A program made the translations under genes and the position numbers. The notes under the pieces are model-generated. The model was not told where the DNA came from. It ran no database searches and saw nothing but the letters and a program-made list of their open reading frames with translations. From positions 1,860,001-1,924,000 of the forward strand of contig JAHQRK010000015.1 of the NCBI GenBank assembly GCA_019828595.1: a stretch of 64,000 nucleotides of DNA. Direction: 5' to 3'. Of this stretch, positions 1 to 11,118 are shown piece by piece (within the stretch, counting starts at the first letter, position 1; the number at the start of each line of letters is the position of its first letter). This DNA is from Aphanomyces cochlioides (taxonomy: Eukaryota > Oomycota > Saprolegniomycetes > Saprolegniales > Verrucalvaceae).

Positions 1-600
1 AATTCATCCACCAGGATCCGGATGAATGTTGACGTCTTCAAGTCTGGAACCGCGAAAGCTTCGGGCCACCGTGTAAAGTAATCCACAAAGATCAGCACGA
101 ACTTGTTGCCAGTCGGGGTGAGTGGGAACGGTCCGAGTGCGTCTACAACAAGGAAACTAACCGGCCCGCGCAGTTTGTAAACCGGCATTCTGTGGGTCAA
201 TCCTTGTTTCCAGGGTCTGGTTCCCTTAGCGGCTCCACATCTTAGGCATTTCTTGCAATACTCGGCCACGTCATCACGCCATCCACGCCAATATCCGATT
301 CGTTTGACGCGTTCAGTCGTTCGGACGACGCCAAAATGTCCAGATAGAGATGAATCGTGACAGATTTCAAGGATAGTCTTGATCATGGTCAGCGGGATAA
401 CAGGCCCTTTGATCACGCTCGGATTTTGCAATGGCGATTTCAGTATGGTTCGACGGTATAGGATACCCTTGTCGATGGTGAAGTGTTTTCCAGTCCGAGT
501 TAGTATCTGGAGAGTATCCGAGTCCATAGGCATGACGTTGTCTTGGAGATATCCTTTCACAGCTTGCCTCATTTTCATCCGACTGGGAGTCCCCCTCCCC
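1..600 (-). pseudogene. RE-A integrase, N-terminal part (partial at window edge)
   Basis: An open minus-strand frame runs from the window edge to at least position 600, and without stops to about 800. It contains an H2C2 integrase zinc-binding motif: two histidines in HDSSLSGHFG and the cysteine pair CKKC near 250-370. The start of the DDE core follows, with the first catalytic Asp in VVDALGPFPL and the family-typical FVDYFTRWPEA near 70-130. This is Ty3/gypsy integrase order. The remaining catalytic residues lie beyond the window. It is separated from its own RT by an apparent inversion, so it cannot be expressed as a normal polyprotein. Confidence 0.8.
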
Positions 601-964
601 CTGGAAGAGAAAAATCCGTCCTCGGATTCGTTTGTTGTGGTCGGATTGGAAAAATCCGTTCTCGGGGTACGGTCGAGTGGATCTGGATCTGGAGGTTCGG
701 GATTCGGGTCAGACCCTAGTTGTTCCGACACGAGACGTGTTCGTGGTCGAGCATCGGACACGGATTTGGATTTGCTCCAGTTCAGAACCCGACGGAAAGC
801 GAGATTGACTGGGGACCACAAACCCAGATCGGCACGGCAACGGTCTTACCGACTGACTATCGCGACGGCACTTCTATTGATTCCGCGTCGACTCGGCATT
901 CGACGAAAGATGACATAAATCCTGGTGTACTGACTCGGACTGACTCAATACGCGACCCGACTCG

Positions 965-2575
965 GACTGACACTGACAAAATTCCGGTTGCATTGACCCA
1001 ACAAATTTACCCCGGATTGATAGCAGTGGTGACCGACAATACTCGCCCTAAGAACACCAACAAGTGTGTTGCTGTTAAAGAAGAGATCCCTATCAACTGG
1101 GAGGGGTCGAGTCTTAACCCCTTACAACGCGAAACGATACGCCAACTGCTACTCGAATTCGATCTGTTCGTTACGACGTCCAAGGCGCCCGGAAGGACAG
1201 ACCGGATCAAGTGCACGATCAACACGGGAAACGCTGCTCCGATAAGATCAGCCCCTTTTCGTGTGTCTCAAAGGGAAGGCGAACTTATGGAAGCCGAAAT
1301 ACGCCAATATGAAGAACTCGGATTAATTCGTCCATCAACCAGCCCCTGGGCAAGTCCTGTCCTGATGATAAGGAAGCCAGACGGATCGATCCGATTCTGT
1401 ATTGACTACAGAAAACTCAATGATGTGACGATCAAGGATCGATATCCTATGCCCCGTGTCGACGATTTGCTCGATGTCCTTGGTAAATCTAAGTACTTCT
1501 CCACGATGGATGTCGCGTCTGGGTATTGGAACGTTCGTATGGACGAAGAATCTATTCCGAAAACGGCTTTTATATGCAAGTTCGGCCTCTATGAATGGCT
1601 CGTTATGCCCTTTGGCCTGTGTAACGTCGTGCCTCAATTCGAGCGGCTCAAGGAAGATGTTCTCCGAGACCAACTCTGGCAATTCTGTTTGGTATACCTG
1701 GATGATGTCATCGTCTTCAGTGCGGATTTTGCTTCCCATTTATCACGACTCAGACAAGTATTGCAATGCTTGCAGGATGCGGGATTCAAGTTAAAAATGT
1801 CCAAGTGCCACTGGGGCAAGACATCGGTAGGATTTTGCCAAATCCCGAAAAGGTCAAATCCGTGTTGAAAATCCGACCGCTGCGAAATGTGGCCGAAGTC
1901 CGTGCATTCCTCGGATTAGCAGGATACTTCAGAAGATTCATACAAGGGTTCGCAGCTATTCAAAAAAGCCACTCGAACACTTGAAAACCGCCGAAAAATT
2001 CGTCTGGACATCCGAATGCGACGACGCCCTAAACATACTGAAGCGGAAACTCGTGAGCCCGCCTATCTTGGCATACCCCGATTTTGATTTACCATTCTTC
2101 ATCCTCGTCGACGCTTGCCCGATCGCAGTTGGCGCGGTACTTATGCAGCACCAAAACAAGAAAGATCGCGTGGTCGCGTACGCAAGCCAAGCTTTGGACT
2201 CTACTCAACAAAAATGGATCACCAAGCACGATGGCGTGTCGGAAATTGAATGCTACAGAATTGTATGGGCCACCAAGAAATTCCGACCATACATCGACAA
2301 ACGACCTTTCACAATTTACACGGATCACGGAGCTCTCGTCTGGCTATTTAAACCCGGATCTCACTCTACAAACGGCAAACTTGCACGATGGGTTGTTCAC
2401 TTGCAAAGTCTGGATTTTACTGTTGTACACAGACCCGGATCGAAGATGGGATGCGCGGACGGACTCTCGCGGTTACCACTCGAACCAACACTCGCAGATA
2501 TCGAGTCGTCACCCACTTATCGATATGACGTGTCCATCTCCGAGTGGGTCCGACAACATTCAATCGCAGCAATTC
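965..2575 (+). pseudogene. RE-A reverse transcriptase-RNase H block, inverted
   Basis: A plus-strand Ty3/gypsy RT with the finger motif GLIRPSTSPWASP, the segment IRFCIDYRKLN and the active site LVYLDDVIVF at about 1690-1725. The thumb/connection segment (AEVRAFLGLAGYFRRFI) and RNase H (FILVDACPIAVGAVL, FTIYTDH, ADGLSRL) follow. Frame changes occur near 1840 and 1965. The segment is on the opposite strand from the Gag-protease and integrase parts of the same element. Its ends coincide with the points where the flanking minus-strand coding stops making sense (about 965 and 2570). That fits a 1.6-kb internal inversion. Confidence 0.85.
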
Positions 2576-4800
2576 AAACTCTGTACCCAGACAGCTCCAT
2601 GGCGGACCGTATTAAGTGATCGGGCTACTAGAAGGATTTCGGAAGCTATCGTGGCTTCCACTAAGACATGAGTTCCTTCGAGAATAGGTGCAAGCGGCAT
2701 GGAACAGACCATTTGTCGGTGGTATCCCGGTAATCGCAGCGATTCTTTGATCGTGATTTTTGTCGAGATTGGGTTTGCCATAGTAATGGATGAAATCGAG
2801 GTTACGCGTTCGTTGGAAGGATTGACGAAATTCGACTCGCGGATCAATGATAATGGTTGGCTGGTTCCGGGCACGATCAGGCAATTTTGAACTAAGTCGA
2901 TTTGAGCATGGACTCTTCGGAGATAGTCGATCCCAAGTATACAGTGCGAAACAGTGCCTGGCATGACGTGGAAAGGGAATAGTTCCGAACGTTCAGCCAG
3001 ACGGATTGTAAACGGACGCAGCCCCAGGGCTTGTAAGGATTGGCCCTGTACAGAAATCATGTTGGTCCGAGATTTCCAAAGTGTCGGCGATCCGGCTCGG
3101 ACCCAGCACTCTTCACTGATAACACTGATGATCACACCAGTGTCAATAAGAGCGCTGACCGGGACGCCGTTTATGGTTACAGCAACAGTCGGAGCTTGAT
3201 TCAATGGTCCGATTGCGCACAATAATCGGGCCGGACTGTTCGAGGGGTTTGTGAACAAATCTTTGCCGTCAGGTGGGTGAGGCCGTGGGGGTGCTCTATC
3301 ACTCCCCAGACTAGATAGGCTAGTCGGGTCGGAAGGTAATTCGTCAAGTAGCATAGCTACTAGGGCTTCAGAGGTGTCTCGAGCCTGGTCCGGATCCGAC
3401 ACAGTCGGAGTCGGATTACTCGGGACGGGTTCGAGGTCTGGGTCGGGGCTACTCGGGCTAGACTTCAGAATTTGAGAAATCAGTGTACGGCGAGCCGGAG
3501 TCGCCCCTCGGATACGTCGCCATAGTTTTCCATTCAGGCGGGTTTTCTTCAAGTCTGACAAGAGAATTGACACAGGTTCTTGCAGACGGTCGTAACGGTA
3601 TTCAGCTTTGTCTTTGAATCGTACGGTAAGGCATGGCTTACCGACGGACGCGGATTTATGAATCCGAGTACGCAAGGCAGACTTGTACGCTGATATAGAG
3701 GCTGTACTTTTATCAAACGGATCGTGGGGGGTAATGGTCGGATTCTTCATTGAAATTGACGAAATCGGGGTCGTATATGAGTCAGGGTGGGCCGAGTCAA
3801 ATAGTCGGAGTTGTCGCGTAGTAAAACATTTAATAGCGGCAACTATAGCGGGATGGCCTTCGTGGGAGTTTCTAAAGTCACGGCTTGCCCGGCGAGCTTC
3901 TTCACAAGTATTCAAGGTCGTTTCGAACCATTTTAACCATCGGTCAGGATCATCCAGCGCATCAGGCGTTTCCAAAATAATCTTCTCGTCTCTCGTGAGG
4001 GGTCTCTTCAGTGTCTTTGTTATGGCGGTCACCAAGTCCGTGTGATCAGGATCCTTGCGTCGGGATCGAATCTTCCTGATCTGACTTTCAATATCCGCTG
4101 AGGAAATAGGCATCATTCTGTCTTCAATATCAGAGACAGATTCCGGGATGCCAACAAAATCGCCAGTAACAATGGTTTCAAGTTGAGCGGGAGTAAACAC
4201 GGGAGCAGGAATCTCATTGCTCCGTAATGAATGAGGGGTCAGATCTGGAGCACTCGACAAGTCAGGTTGGTCGGGCTCATTCAGAGGGTTAGTCACAAGT
4301 TGGTCTACGGAGGAGGCCTCCGAGTGAAGAGAGGATTTCTGGTGGATTTCCGTCGGTTTGGTTTCAAGTTCGTCAGACCCAGATTCGTTGTCAAATTCTT
4401 CGTCGGACAAGGGTTCTAATGGGGGTAAGTCGAAAGGGGTACTTGCATCGTCCGTTTCGTATTCAGAGGTCAAGAGACGATCACCACTCGTGATCGGCTC
4501 GGGTAACGGAGGTGCAACATCACACGGTTGTTCGGTAGATGAGTCACACAATGACTCTGATAACTTCGATACAAATACAACCGGTGGTTCAATGAGGGGT
4601 GTGGTTTTCACAAGCGAGGGAGAGGACAAGCCCGATTTATCCCACGTGGGTCTCGGGGTTAGTACATCACGATCCTCGTGATTTTGGTAACGCTTGGTAT
4701 TGTCAGAGGGTGGATTTTTAAAATCCGTCATGGTTCGTCGCACAAGATTCGAATCTGAATCTGTCTTCGGCTTGGGGCCGGGTAATGTCGGTAAGGTCAA
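2560..4800 (-). pseudogene. RE-A Gag C-terminal extension and retropepsin-like protease
   Basis: A 746-codon open frame opens at a non-ATG codon, so it is the interior of a polyprotein. The first two thirds are acidic, Ser/Asp/Pro-rich and low in complexity. Around residues 525-640 lies a retropepsin-like domain with the catalytic triad SALIDTGVIISVIS (plus-strand position about 3140) and the flap/second-half motif HCILGIDYLRR. The final residues form a typical protease-RT linker and end where the inverted RT block starts. The frame fits the zinc-knuckle segment upstream only after a frameshift near 4800-5000. Confidence 0.8.
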
Positions 4801-4944
4801 ACTCGGATTTATCGAATCGGTTGGGTATGGTCATACACGGATTTATTGAATCCGGCTGGTTTCTCTTCGTCGGATCCAGAGGCGAATCGACGGCATGTTG
4901 GGTAGGGGGGACGACATCGTCCAATTTCATAGTCATCCCAGATT

Positions 4945-5406
4945 TCAGGCAGGGAAAAGTATGGGTAATCGGTGTAACAATATGATCCGAGTTCGGATCA
5001 CGAAGGGCAGAGTGGGAGTCAGGATCAGGCAAAGGGGATAAGGATAAGGTACTGGATGAGAAAGCTTTGTCAGGGTCGGGAGGTTTGACAAGGTCTGGGC
5101 CGCTTCCTTCGGCCGGGATCTTGTCCCTCTTTTCTCAGGCTTGCTGGTGGGAACTAGCTGAATTCTCGCGCACAACCGTCGATGAGTTCCCGTTACTTCC
5201 GTTTGAGCTTCCGGGGCGGTTTTGAGATCCCTGATTGTTTGCGATCCTCGTCGACCGGGTAACGAGCATTCTCGGGCTACGTGTCCATACAGGCGGCACC
5301 TGGTGCAGGTCATATTCGCGCAATAACATTTCTCTCTTGGATGACCAAGTGTGAGACATCGACCACATACGACACCATTGTTGACGGTTAGCACATCGTC
5401 ATCCAT
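4945..5406 (-). pseudogene. RE-A nucleocapsid segment with two CCHC zinc knuckles
   Basis: The open frame contains CGRCLTLGHPREKC followed directly by CTRCRLYGHVAREC. Both match C-x2-C-x4-H-x4-C retroviral-type knuckles, at about 5260-5385. Such knuckles bind element RNA during packaging. The rest is Pro/Thr-rich and degenerates where it overlaps the next frame (4718-5032). Confidence 0.85.
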
Positions 5407-5414
5407 TCGGATTT

Positions 5415-6184
5415 TCAGCCGAGGCTATTTAATGAGCTGAGAGAAGAACCAGAATTCGAGCCACCGGGCGAAGGAGCCTGAGAGTTAGTCTGAGTCGTTG
5501 TCATCAGGCTCGCAACCACAGTTGGAATTTTCTGCATCATTCGGGCCTGCATAAGTTGATTCTCGCGTCTCAGTTCAGCTATCGGACCCTCCCAACCCAC
5601 GGACTCGGATTTCGCGGAGATCGGACTCGGGGCAAGCATTCTGGCAGATTTGGGCGAGGCCGATCGGGATCGTTCTTCTTTCTCAGGAGTGATTTCGACG
5701 TCGATATCCCTTTTACGCAGTTGGTTGATGCAAGTGTCCAGAGTCTCGGGAGGATTCTCTGCGTTCTGCAAACTCAAAACGCGGGACGAATCGTAGACTC
5801 CAGAAAGGAAGAAGTTGACAGCGGTCACGTCCGGAATGAGGGCTTCTTGAGCCGCCTCATGCAGACGAGTAGCATATTCTCGCAAGGATTCGTCCGTTGC
5901 TGTCGTCCTCGTTCCGAGAACACCTTGACGGTCGTAAGCTGGGCCTTATCGAAAGTCTGTTGCAGAGCCGTCCGGGCCTGCCCCCATGATTTGAAAGGAG
6001 ATTTCTTGTTCTTCTGCGCCCACCATATAGAGATCTTGGGGTGGTTCGACTCGGTGATCCGTCTGTCCACAGCCTCTAGGATTTCGTAGTCGGGTATCTC
6101 ATGGAGCTGTTTGAAGTCTTGAATCCGTGTGAGAAAATGCTCGATCTGGTCTTGTACTGCCGAGCTAGTTAGCTTCGGGGCCAA
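5415..6184 (-). pseudogene. RE-A capsid-like Gag domain, split by one frameshift
   Basis: Two overlapping minus-strand frames (6184-5825 and 5885-5415) together look like a retrotransposon Gag capsid. The first holds a helical region with the conserved FKSWGQARTALQQTF stretch. The second holds the typical REYATRLHEAAQEALIP and NFFLSGV segments. The frames meet near 5880, implying a one-base indel. The zinc-knuckle segment follows downstream. The family assignment comes from helical pattern and position, not from a catalytic motif. Confidence 0.65.
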
Positions 6185-6243
6185 CTTCAGGACATCCGAA
6201 AAGGAAATCCTCCCACGGGGCCGATAGCTGGGCGGTCGAGCAT

Positions 6244-7950
6244 CTAGGGGAACACCCCTCGCGTCTCTTGCGGCGTCGTCTCCGCCGTCTGGGCCGTCGG
6301 AGCCATCCCCTCCCGGGTCACTAGGCGGTCTCTAAAACTGTGTCTGGTCCGGATCGGATTGGTAGGTTGTGATTCGGGTTGGCCAGCCGCCGCCCGAGTC
6401 GGGGTGGAATATTGAGTTCGAGTCGGGTCATGAGGGTGAGTCCGGGTCTGACCGGCCCCAGTCTGTGTCGGATTTGTCCCAGGCAGCGGATTACTGAACC
6501 GAGTCGGAGTAACGTGAGACCTCTGAGTCTCGAGTTCAGTGTTAGCCATGTAAACGGGGACGTCGGACATCCGAGGAATTTCAGCCTTCATCGGGATCTC
6601 CTTACCAGGGGTCAAATTTTGGTGTGTCAGCGGCTTCAAATCGAATCGGCCGGTCTCAAATTGACGACTCGGATATCCGGGATAGAGAGCAGAAGTCGAT
6701 TGTGTCGAAACCGTAGGGGAGTACATGGATCTGGGTCGGTGGTCCGTCCAGCTCTCATGGGGCCGGACTTGCAATTGATGTCGCAACTGCATTATCTGAC
6801 CTTCGTATTTGGCAGTCAAACTTTCTCGAGCCTCGATTGCGATATCCGCTTGCTCTTTAGCGTCCGCAAGTTGTCGTAGCGCTTCATCCAGTTGGGAGCG
6901 CATGTCCATGCTTTCATCCTCGATTGCTTTAAACGTCGTTGATAGCAGCTCGTATCGGCCAATCAATTGTCGATACAAAACATCCTTGTCGTTTATTTGG
7001 GCTTTCAGGCCACGGACCGCCGAAGTCAACTCTTTGATTTCCTCATCGGCTTGATTCAGCTTCAGTGGGAATTTTCGACTTCCTTGAGTGCGCCGGAAGA
7101 TACAGCCTCCAATTTGAGACACTGTTCCTTCCATTGATGTTCGACGTGGGTCTCCCGCTCTAATAACTCTTGGGCGTGGTCTCGTATCAAAGTCTGGATT
7201 CGGATTTCAGAATCTTCTAGCTTGGATTTCAATCCGGGACAGACTTGACAATTTGCAAGGTTCGGGTTCTTCGGGCTACTGCGGAGCTTCAGATTTGTTT
7301 CCAGAGCTCGTATTAAGTCTTCTTTGGAATGTATGGTAAGTTGGAGCTGAGTAATTGCCATCTCGGATTGCTCGGAGATGTTTTATATCCCGCCAAGTCT
7401 TTCGACAACCGTTCGACTTGACTGCTCAATATCTGGTCCCTCGATTTGAGTGCAGACACGTCCATAGCATCTTGTCTTCGCTCGGCAACTGGGCTGCATG
7501 GATCCGACTCACTTCGTCTTCGTGTTCCTCCACTTCTGTTTGTAGTTCCGTAATGCTTGCTTCAGCGATCCTGAAACTCTCTTCCATGTTCTGACGTTCC
7601 GACTCCCAGTCGGTTTTCATTTGGAGTAGGTTTTCCCGTTCCGCAAGGAGGAAATCATTTTCTTGAACGAGTCGAAGGAAATCGGGGTCGGACTTCGGAT
7701 CCAAATCGGGGTCGGACTTCGTCAGCGAAGTCTGGATGAAGAGTTCATATTCGGCACGAATTCGGACTAACTCGGATTTGTGTTCGGCCCTTTGAGCATG
7801 TAAGGACGAAGTCAGAGAACTGATTGCATCTTCCTTCTCTAGTTCTGTCGAGGATATTTTCTCTTCGAGATCACGAATTTTCCTTTCCAAAAAGTCTGAC
7901 TCGGACTTGGACTGAGTCAGTATTCTTTGGGTTTCGGCCAGAGCGGCTAG
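6244..7950 (-). pseudogene. RE-A N-terminal Gag coiled coil, fragmented
   Basis: Three consecutive minus-strand frames (7950-7426, 7361-7062, 7134-6244) have long heptad-like runs rich in Glu, Lys, Gln and Leu, for example FLERKIRDLEEKISS. They are followed by a Pro/Thr/Arg-rich tail with repeated TRTQ/NPTRT-like words. They precede the capsid-like segment and so represent the coiled-coil N-terminus of Gag. The true N-terminus is missing, because at 7950 the frame passes into module A of the tandem array. Confidence 0.6.
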
Positions 7951-8196
7951 AATTGCTTGCGAAATATTGATCTCTATTTTGTAATACTTCGAATTATAAT
8001 ATTGTAAGGTTTCGTCATGGCTCGACATGGAGTTCATGGATGGAGGTATATTCCAAAAAACAGGATTCTGGCCAGAAACATGATTCAGTTGATTCCAAAT
8101 CGTGTTCTGACGAATGTTGATTCCATCGCCTAACCCCACTGGAATCCACTTTTGGGACTCAGAATCATGTGAATCCACTTCATTCCAAACACGCCC
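7951..8196. mobile_element. Module A copy 1, right end only
   Basis: Identical to the last 246 bp of the full module A copies. It ends in the terminal word aaacacgccc followed by taa. Its left edge at 7951 joins the RE-A Gag coding sequence directly, so the body of this copy is missing. Confidence 0.85.
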
Positions 8197-9097
8197 TAAG
8201 GATACATTTGGCAATTCTAGCTACCTGCTTCTCTATCGTGGACATGGAATATCTATGTCTATCCCAATGCCATGGCAACTATCAGAGAATCCGAAAGAAA
8301 GCTGAAAAGTCAGATAAGTGTATCAAAAGTCTGTGGCGTCAACTGTCACACTTCCTTGACGCCCTCATAGAAGGTGTCTCTGTCGGTTTCTCGGGCGAAT
8401 TTTCTTCCATTGTCGCAGTCCAGCAGGCTTGTGCCGTACCCTGCTTCTCTAATGTGGCGTGAAATGTGTGGTTTCCGCCGGGTTTCCTTGAGATACGAGC
8501 TCAAGCGGCGGACTAGCGACGTTTGACGTTGGGCGAAGCTGAACGGGGTGATTCAGCGACGACCGACGGACCAACCGTTCGGAAGATTCAAGGTAAAAAC
8601 GATTGTGAGGTTAGAAAGGCTCGCTAGAGCTACATATGCAGTAAACTAAGGGGTTTTAATAGAAGAAGATGAAACGTGATGGGAGGCGGGTTCGACGAGC
8701 GACATTACTAATCGGAGAACCGCCAATCAGAAAGAAGAAAGGGGTACCGGATTGTCGTCGGGCAAGATCCGAGTGTAAGGACACCAATCCGAGTGACAGA
8801 TAATCCGAGTGAGAAGGTATGAATCCAAGTCCGTCCAGGACTTCCCAAATCCCAGGATTTCCATAGCACTAGACGGTAAGTTCGGCTTGGTCGAGGCAGT
8901 TGAACGGGAGTCGTAGATTAGCCAGTTGGCCGGACTTTAGACGACCAACCGTCATGTGACAGTTGACGCCACAGACTTTTGATACACTTATCTGACTTTT
9001 CAGCTTTCTTTCGGATTCTCTGATAGTTGCCATGACATTGGGATAGACATAGATATTCCATGTCCACGATAGAGAAGCAGGTAGCTAGAATTGCCAA
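8197..9097. repeat. Module B copy 1 (long inverted-arm element)
   Basis: 143-bp inverted arms (about 8208-8350 and 8955-9097) surround a core of about 600 bp. The arms pair over their full length with about one mismatch. The outer end is ttggcaattctagc, preceded on the left by ggatacat. This copy has a two-base length difference near 8852 relative to the other copies, which removes a short minus-strand frame found in them. The right arm lacks the outer atgtatcc and abuts module A directly. Confidence 0.8.
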
Positions 9098-9307
9098 GGG
9101 CGTGTTCGACCGAGAAACAGGATTCTGGGACGGAATCCACTTGGCCCGAATCGTGATTCTGGTTTGTGTGACTCTGGCCGGACTTTCAAAATTAACCTGA
9201 AGCATGCGTCGAACACGATTTTAGTATGCCCATCAAACTTCGATAAATACGTAGTTGAATTCAATTACTTCGATGTGCTGTTGAAATGACTGACTCTGAA
9301 TTGTGGA

Positions 9308-9637
9308 ATGGAAGACAAGAGTGCAGCAGTCACTTGGACGGCGGAGCTCGAGCTCCGTCTTATAGGAGCGTACAAAGATCAAGCGGCCAACGCGAAACTT
9401 ATCGCATCTGGTGGCAAGAACCTTCGAAAAGCTGGCTGGACTGCTGTTCTTGGTGCTTTCACTGGCACCTCAGTGACCTCGACTGCTCAATTGCAGTCAA
9501 AGAGGAGACGTTTGAAAAATGGTTGGGCTGACTACAGCTTTTTGCAAAACCTATCAGGTTATGGGAGTGGCCTCAGCGACGAACGTTGGTCCGAGCTTGG
9601 AAATCTAAGAAGTCAACGTAGGACAAAGCTGGCTTGA
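9308..9637 (+). CDS. Myb/SANT-like DNA-binding protein of module A (copy 2)
   Basis: 109 aa from an ATG at 9308. Residues about 9-75 fit the Myb/SANT-like pattern found in PIF/Harbinger ORF1 proteins and plant-type Myb/SANT-like domains: an initial WTAELELRLI helix, a central Trp in KAGWTAVLGAF, then QLQSKRRRLKNGWADYSFL and the LSGYG turn before a final Trp. Such proteins bind the element termini and bring the transposase to them. The partner transposase is missing here. The ORF recurs at 11119 and 12930 with the same protein sequence. The family is recognised by pattern only. Confidence 0.6.
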   Translation: MEDKSAAVTWTAELELRLIGAYKDQAANAKLIASGGKNLRKAGWTAVLGAFTGTSVTSTAQLQSKRRRLKNGWADYSFLQNLSGYGSGLSDERWSELGNLRSQRRTKLA

Positions 9638-9752
9638 TAAATCGGGGTGTTGGCATCTTGCGATCGTCAGTGTCATCTTCAGTGGCCATGGCAGCAGCCG
9701 CCGCTACCATAGAAGATGCTAGCAGGACAATGTCGTCGTCTTGCTCATCCAT
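9573..9752 (-). pseudogene. Possible transposase N-terminal remnant in module A (copy 2)
   Basis: 59 codons from an ATG at 9752. The sequence starts MDEQDDDIVLLASS, continues through an Ala-rich stretch, and ends FLDFQARTNVRR before a stop at 9573. An acidic start and its place opposite the SANT ORF would suit the truncated N-terminus of a Harbinger-type DDE transposase, but no catalytic residue is present. It overlaps the SANT ORF tail to tail by about 65 bases and recurs at 11384-11563 and 13195-13374. The assignment is inference. Confidence 0.3.
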
Positions 9753-10005
9753 CGGCTTGAATTGCTTGCGAAATATTGATCTCTATTTTGTAATACTTCG
9801 AATTATAATATTGTAAGGTTTCGTCATGGCTCGACATGGAGTTCATGGATGGAGGTATATTCCAAAAAACAGGATTCTGGCCAGAAACATGATTCAGTTG
9901 ATTCCAAATCGTGTTCTGACGAATGTTGATTCCATCGCCTAACCCCACTGGAATCCACTTTTGGGACTCAGAATCATGTGAATCCACTTCATTCCAAACA
10001 CGCCC

Positions 10006-10908
10006 TAAGGATACATTTGGCAATTCTAGCTACCTGCTTCTCTATCGTGGACATGGAATATCTATGTCTATCCCAATGCCATGGCAACTATCAGAGAATC
10101 CGAAAGAAAGCTGAAAAGTCAGATAAGTGTATCAAAAGTCTGTGGCGTCAACTGTCACACTTCCTTGACGCCCTCATAGAAGGTGTCTCTGTCGGTTTCT
10201 CGGGCGAATTTTCTTCCATTGTCGCAGTCCAGCAGGCTTGTGCCGTACCCTGCTTCTCTAATGTGGCGTGAAATGTGTGGTTTCCGCCGGGTTTCCTTGA
10301 GATACGAGCTCAAGCGGCGGACTAGCGACGTTTGACGTTGGGCGAAGCTGAACGGGGTGATTCAGCGACGACCGACGGACCAACCGTTCGGAAGATTCAA
10401 GGTAAAAACGATTGTGAGGTTAGAAAGGCTAGCTAGAGCTACATATGCAGTAAACTAAGGGGTTTTAATAGAAGAAGATGAAACGTGATGGGAGGCGGGT
10501 TCGACGAGCGACATTACTAATCGGAGAACCGCCAATCAGAAAGAAGAAAGGGGTACCGGATTGTCGTCGGGCAAGATCCGAGTGTAAGGACACCAATCCG
10601 AGTGACAGATAATCCGAGTGAGAAGGTATGAATCCAAGTCCGTCCAGGACTTCCCAATCGGACCAGGATTTCCATAGCACTAGACGGTAAGCTCGGCTTG
10701 GTCGAGGCAGTTGAACGGGAGTCGTAGATTAGCCAGTTGGCCGGACTTTAGACGACCAACCGTCATGTGACAGTTGACGCCACAGACTTTTGATACACTT
10801 ATCTGACTTTTCAGCTTTCTTTCGGATTCTCTGATAGTTGCCATGACATTGGGATAGACATAGATATTCCATGTCCACGATAGAGAAGCAGGTAGCTAGA
10901 ATTGCCAA
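10006..10908. repeat. Module B copy 2
   Basis: Left arm 10017-10159, right arm 10766-10908, 143 bp each and inverted, with a core of 606 bp. The core carries four copies of the word atccgagtg/atccgagtga near 10576-10620. That composition is shared with RE-A, which suggests, without proof, that the core derives from a gypsy-type LTR or leader. A 71-codon minus-strand frame at 10465-10680 shows no recognisable product. Confidence 0.8.
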
Positions 10909-11118
10909 GGGCGTGTTCGACCGAGAAACAGGATTCTGGGACGGAATCCACTTGGCCCGAATCGTGATTCTGGTTTGTGTGACTCTGGCCGGACTTTCAA
11001 AATTAACCTGAAGCATGCGTCGAACACGATTTTAGTATGCCCATCAAACTTCGATAAATACGTAGTTGAATTCAATTACTTCGATGTGCTGTTGAAATGA
11101 CTGACTCTGAATTGTGGA

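Larger units (their letters stand above)
1..7950 (-). mobile_element. RE-A: decayed Ty3/gypsy retroelement, truncated at both ends
   Basis: Reading the minus strand from right to left gives a Gag-like coiled coil, a capsid-like segment, two CCHC zinc knuckles, an aspartic protease and, at the far left, an integrase. The RT-RNase H block that belongs between protease and integrase sits on the plus strand at about 965-2575. The left end runs off the window. The right end stops at 7950, where module A of the tandem array begins. No LTR was found. Coding frames are broken at least seven times. The sequence is rich in Ser-Asp and Asp-Pro codons, giving recurrent tcggat-type words. Confidence 0.85.
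9098..10005 (+). mobile_element. Module A copy 2: PIF/Harbinger-like deletion derivative
   Basis: 908 bp. It begins GGGCGTGTTCG and ends with the complement of GGGCGTGTTTGG, a short terminal inverted repeat of the GGG-rich type seen in PIF/Harbinger elements. Flanking triplets are caa on the left and taa on the right, close to the TTA/TAA target used by that superfamily. It carries a Myb/SANT-like ORF on the plus strand and the start of a second ORF on the minus strand, overlapping tail to tail. No DDE catalytic domain is present, so it would be non-autonomous. Confidence 0.6.

Noticed and set aside
379..918. 179-codon plus-strand frame
   Set aside because: Shadow of the minus-strand integrase frame of RE-A; no motif of its own.
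8169..8462. 97-codon plus-strand frames recurring at 8169, 9978, 11789 and 13600
   Set aside because: They run through the inverted arm of module B and recur only because the DNA repeats. No domain signal and no conservation beyond DNA identity.
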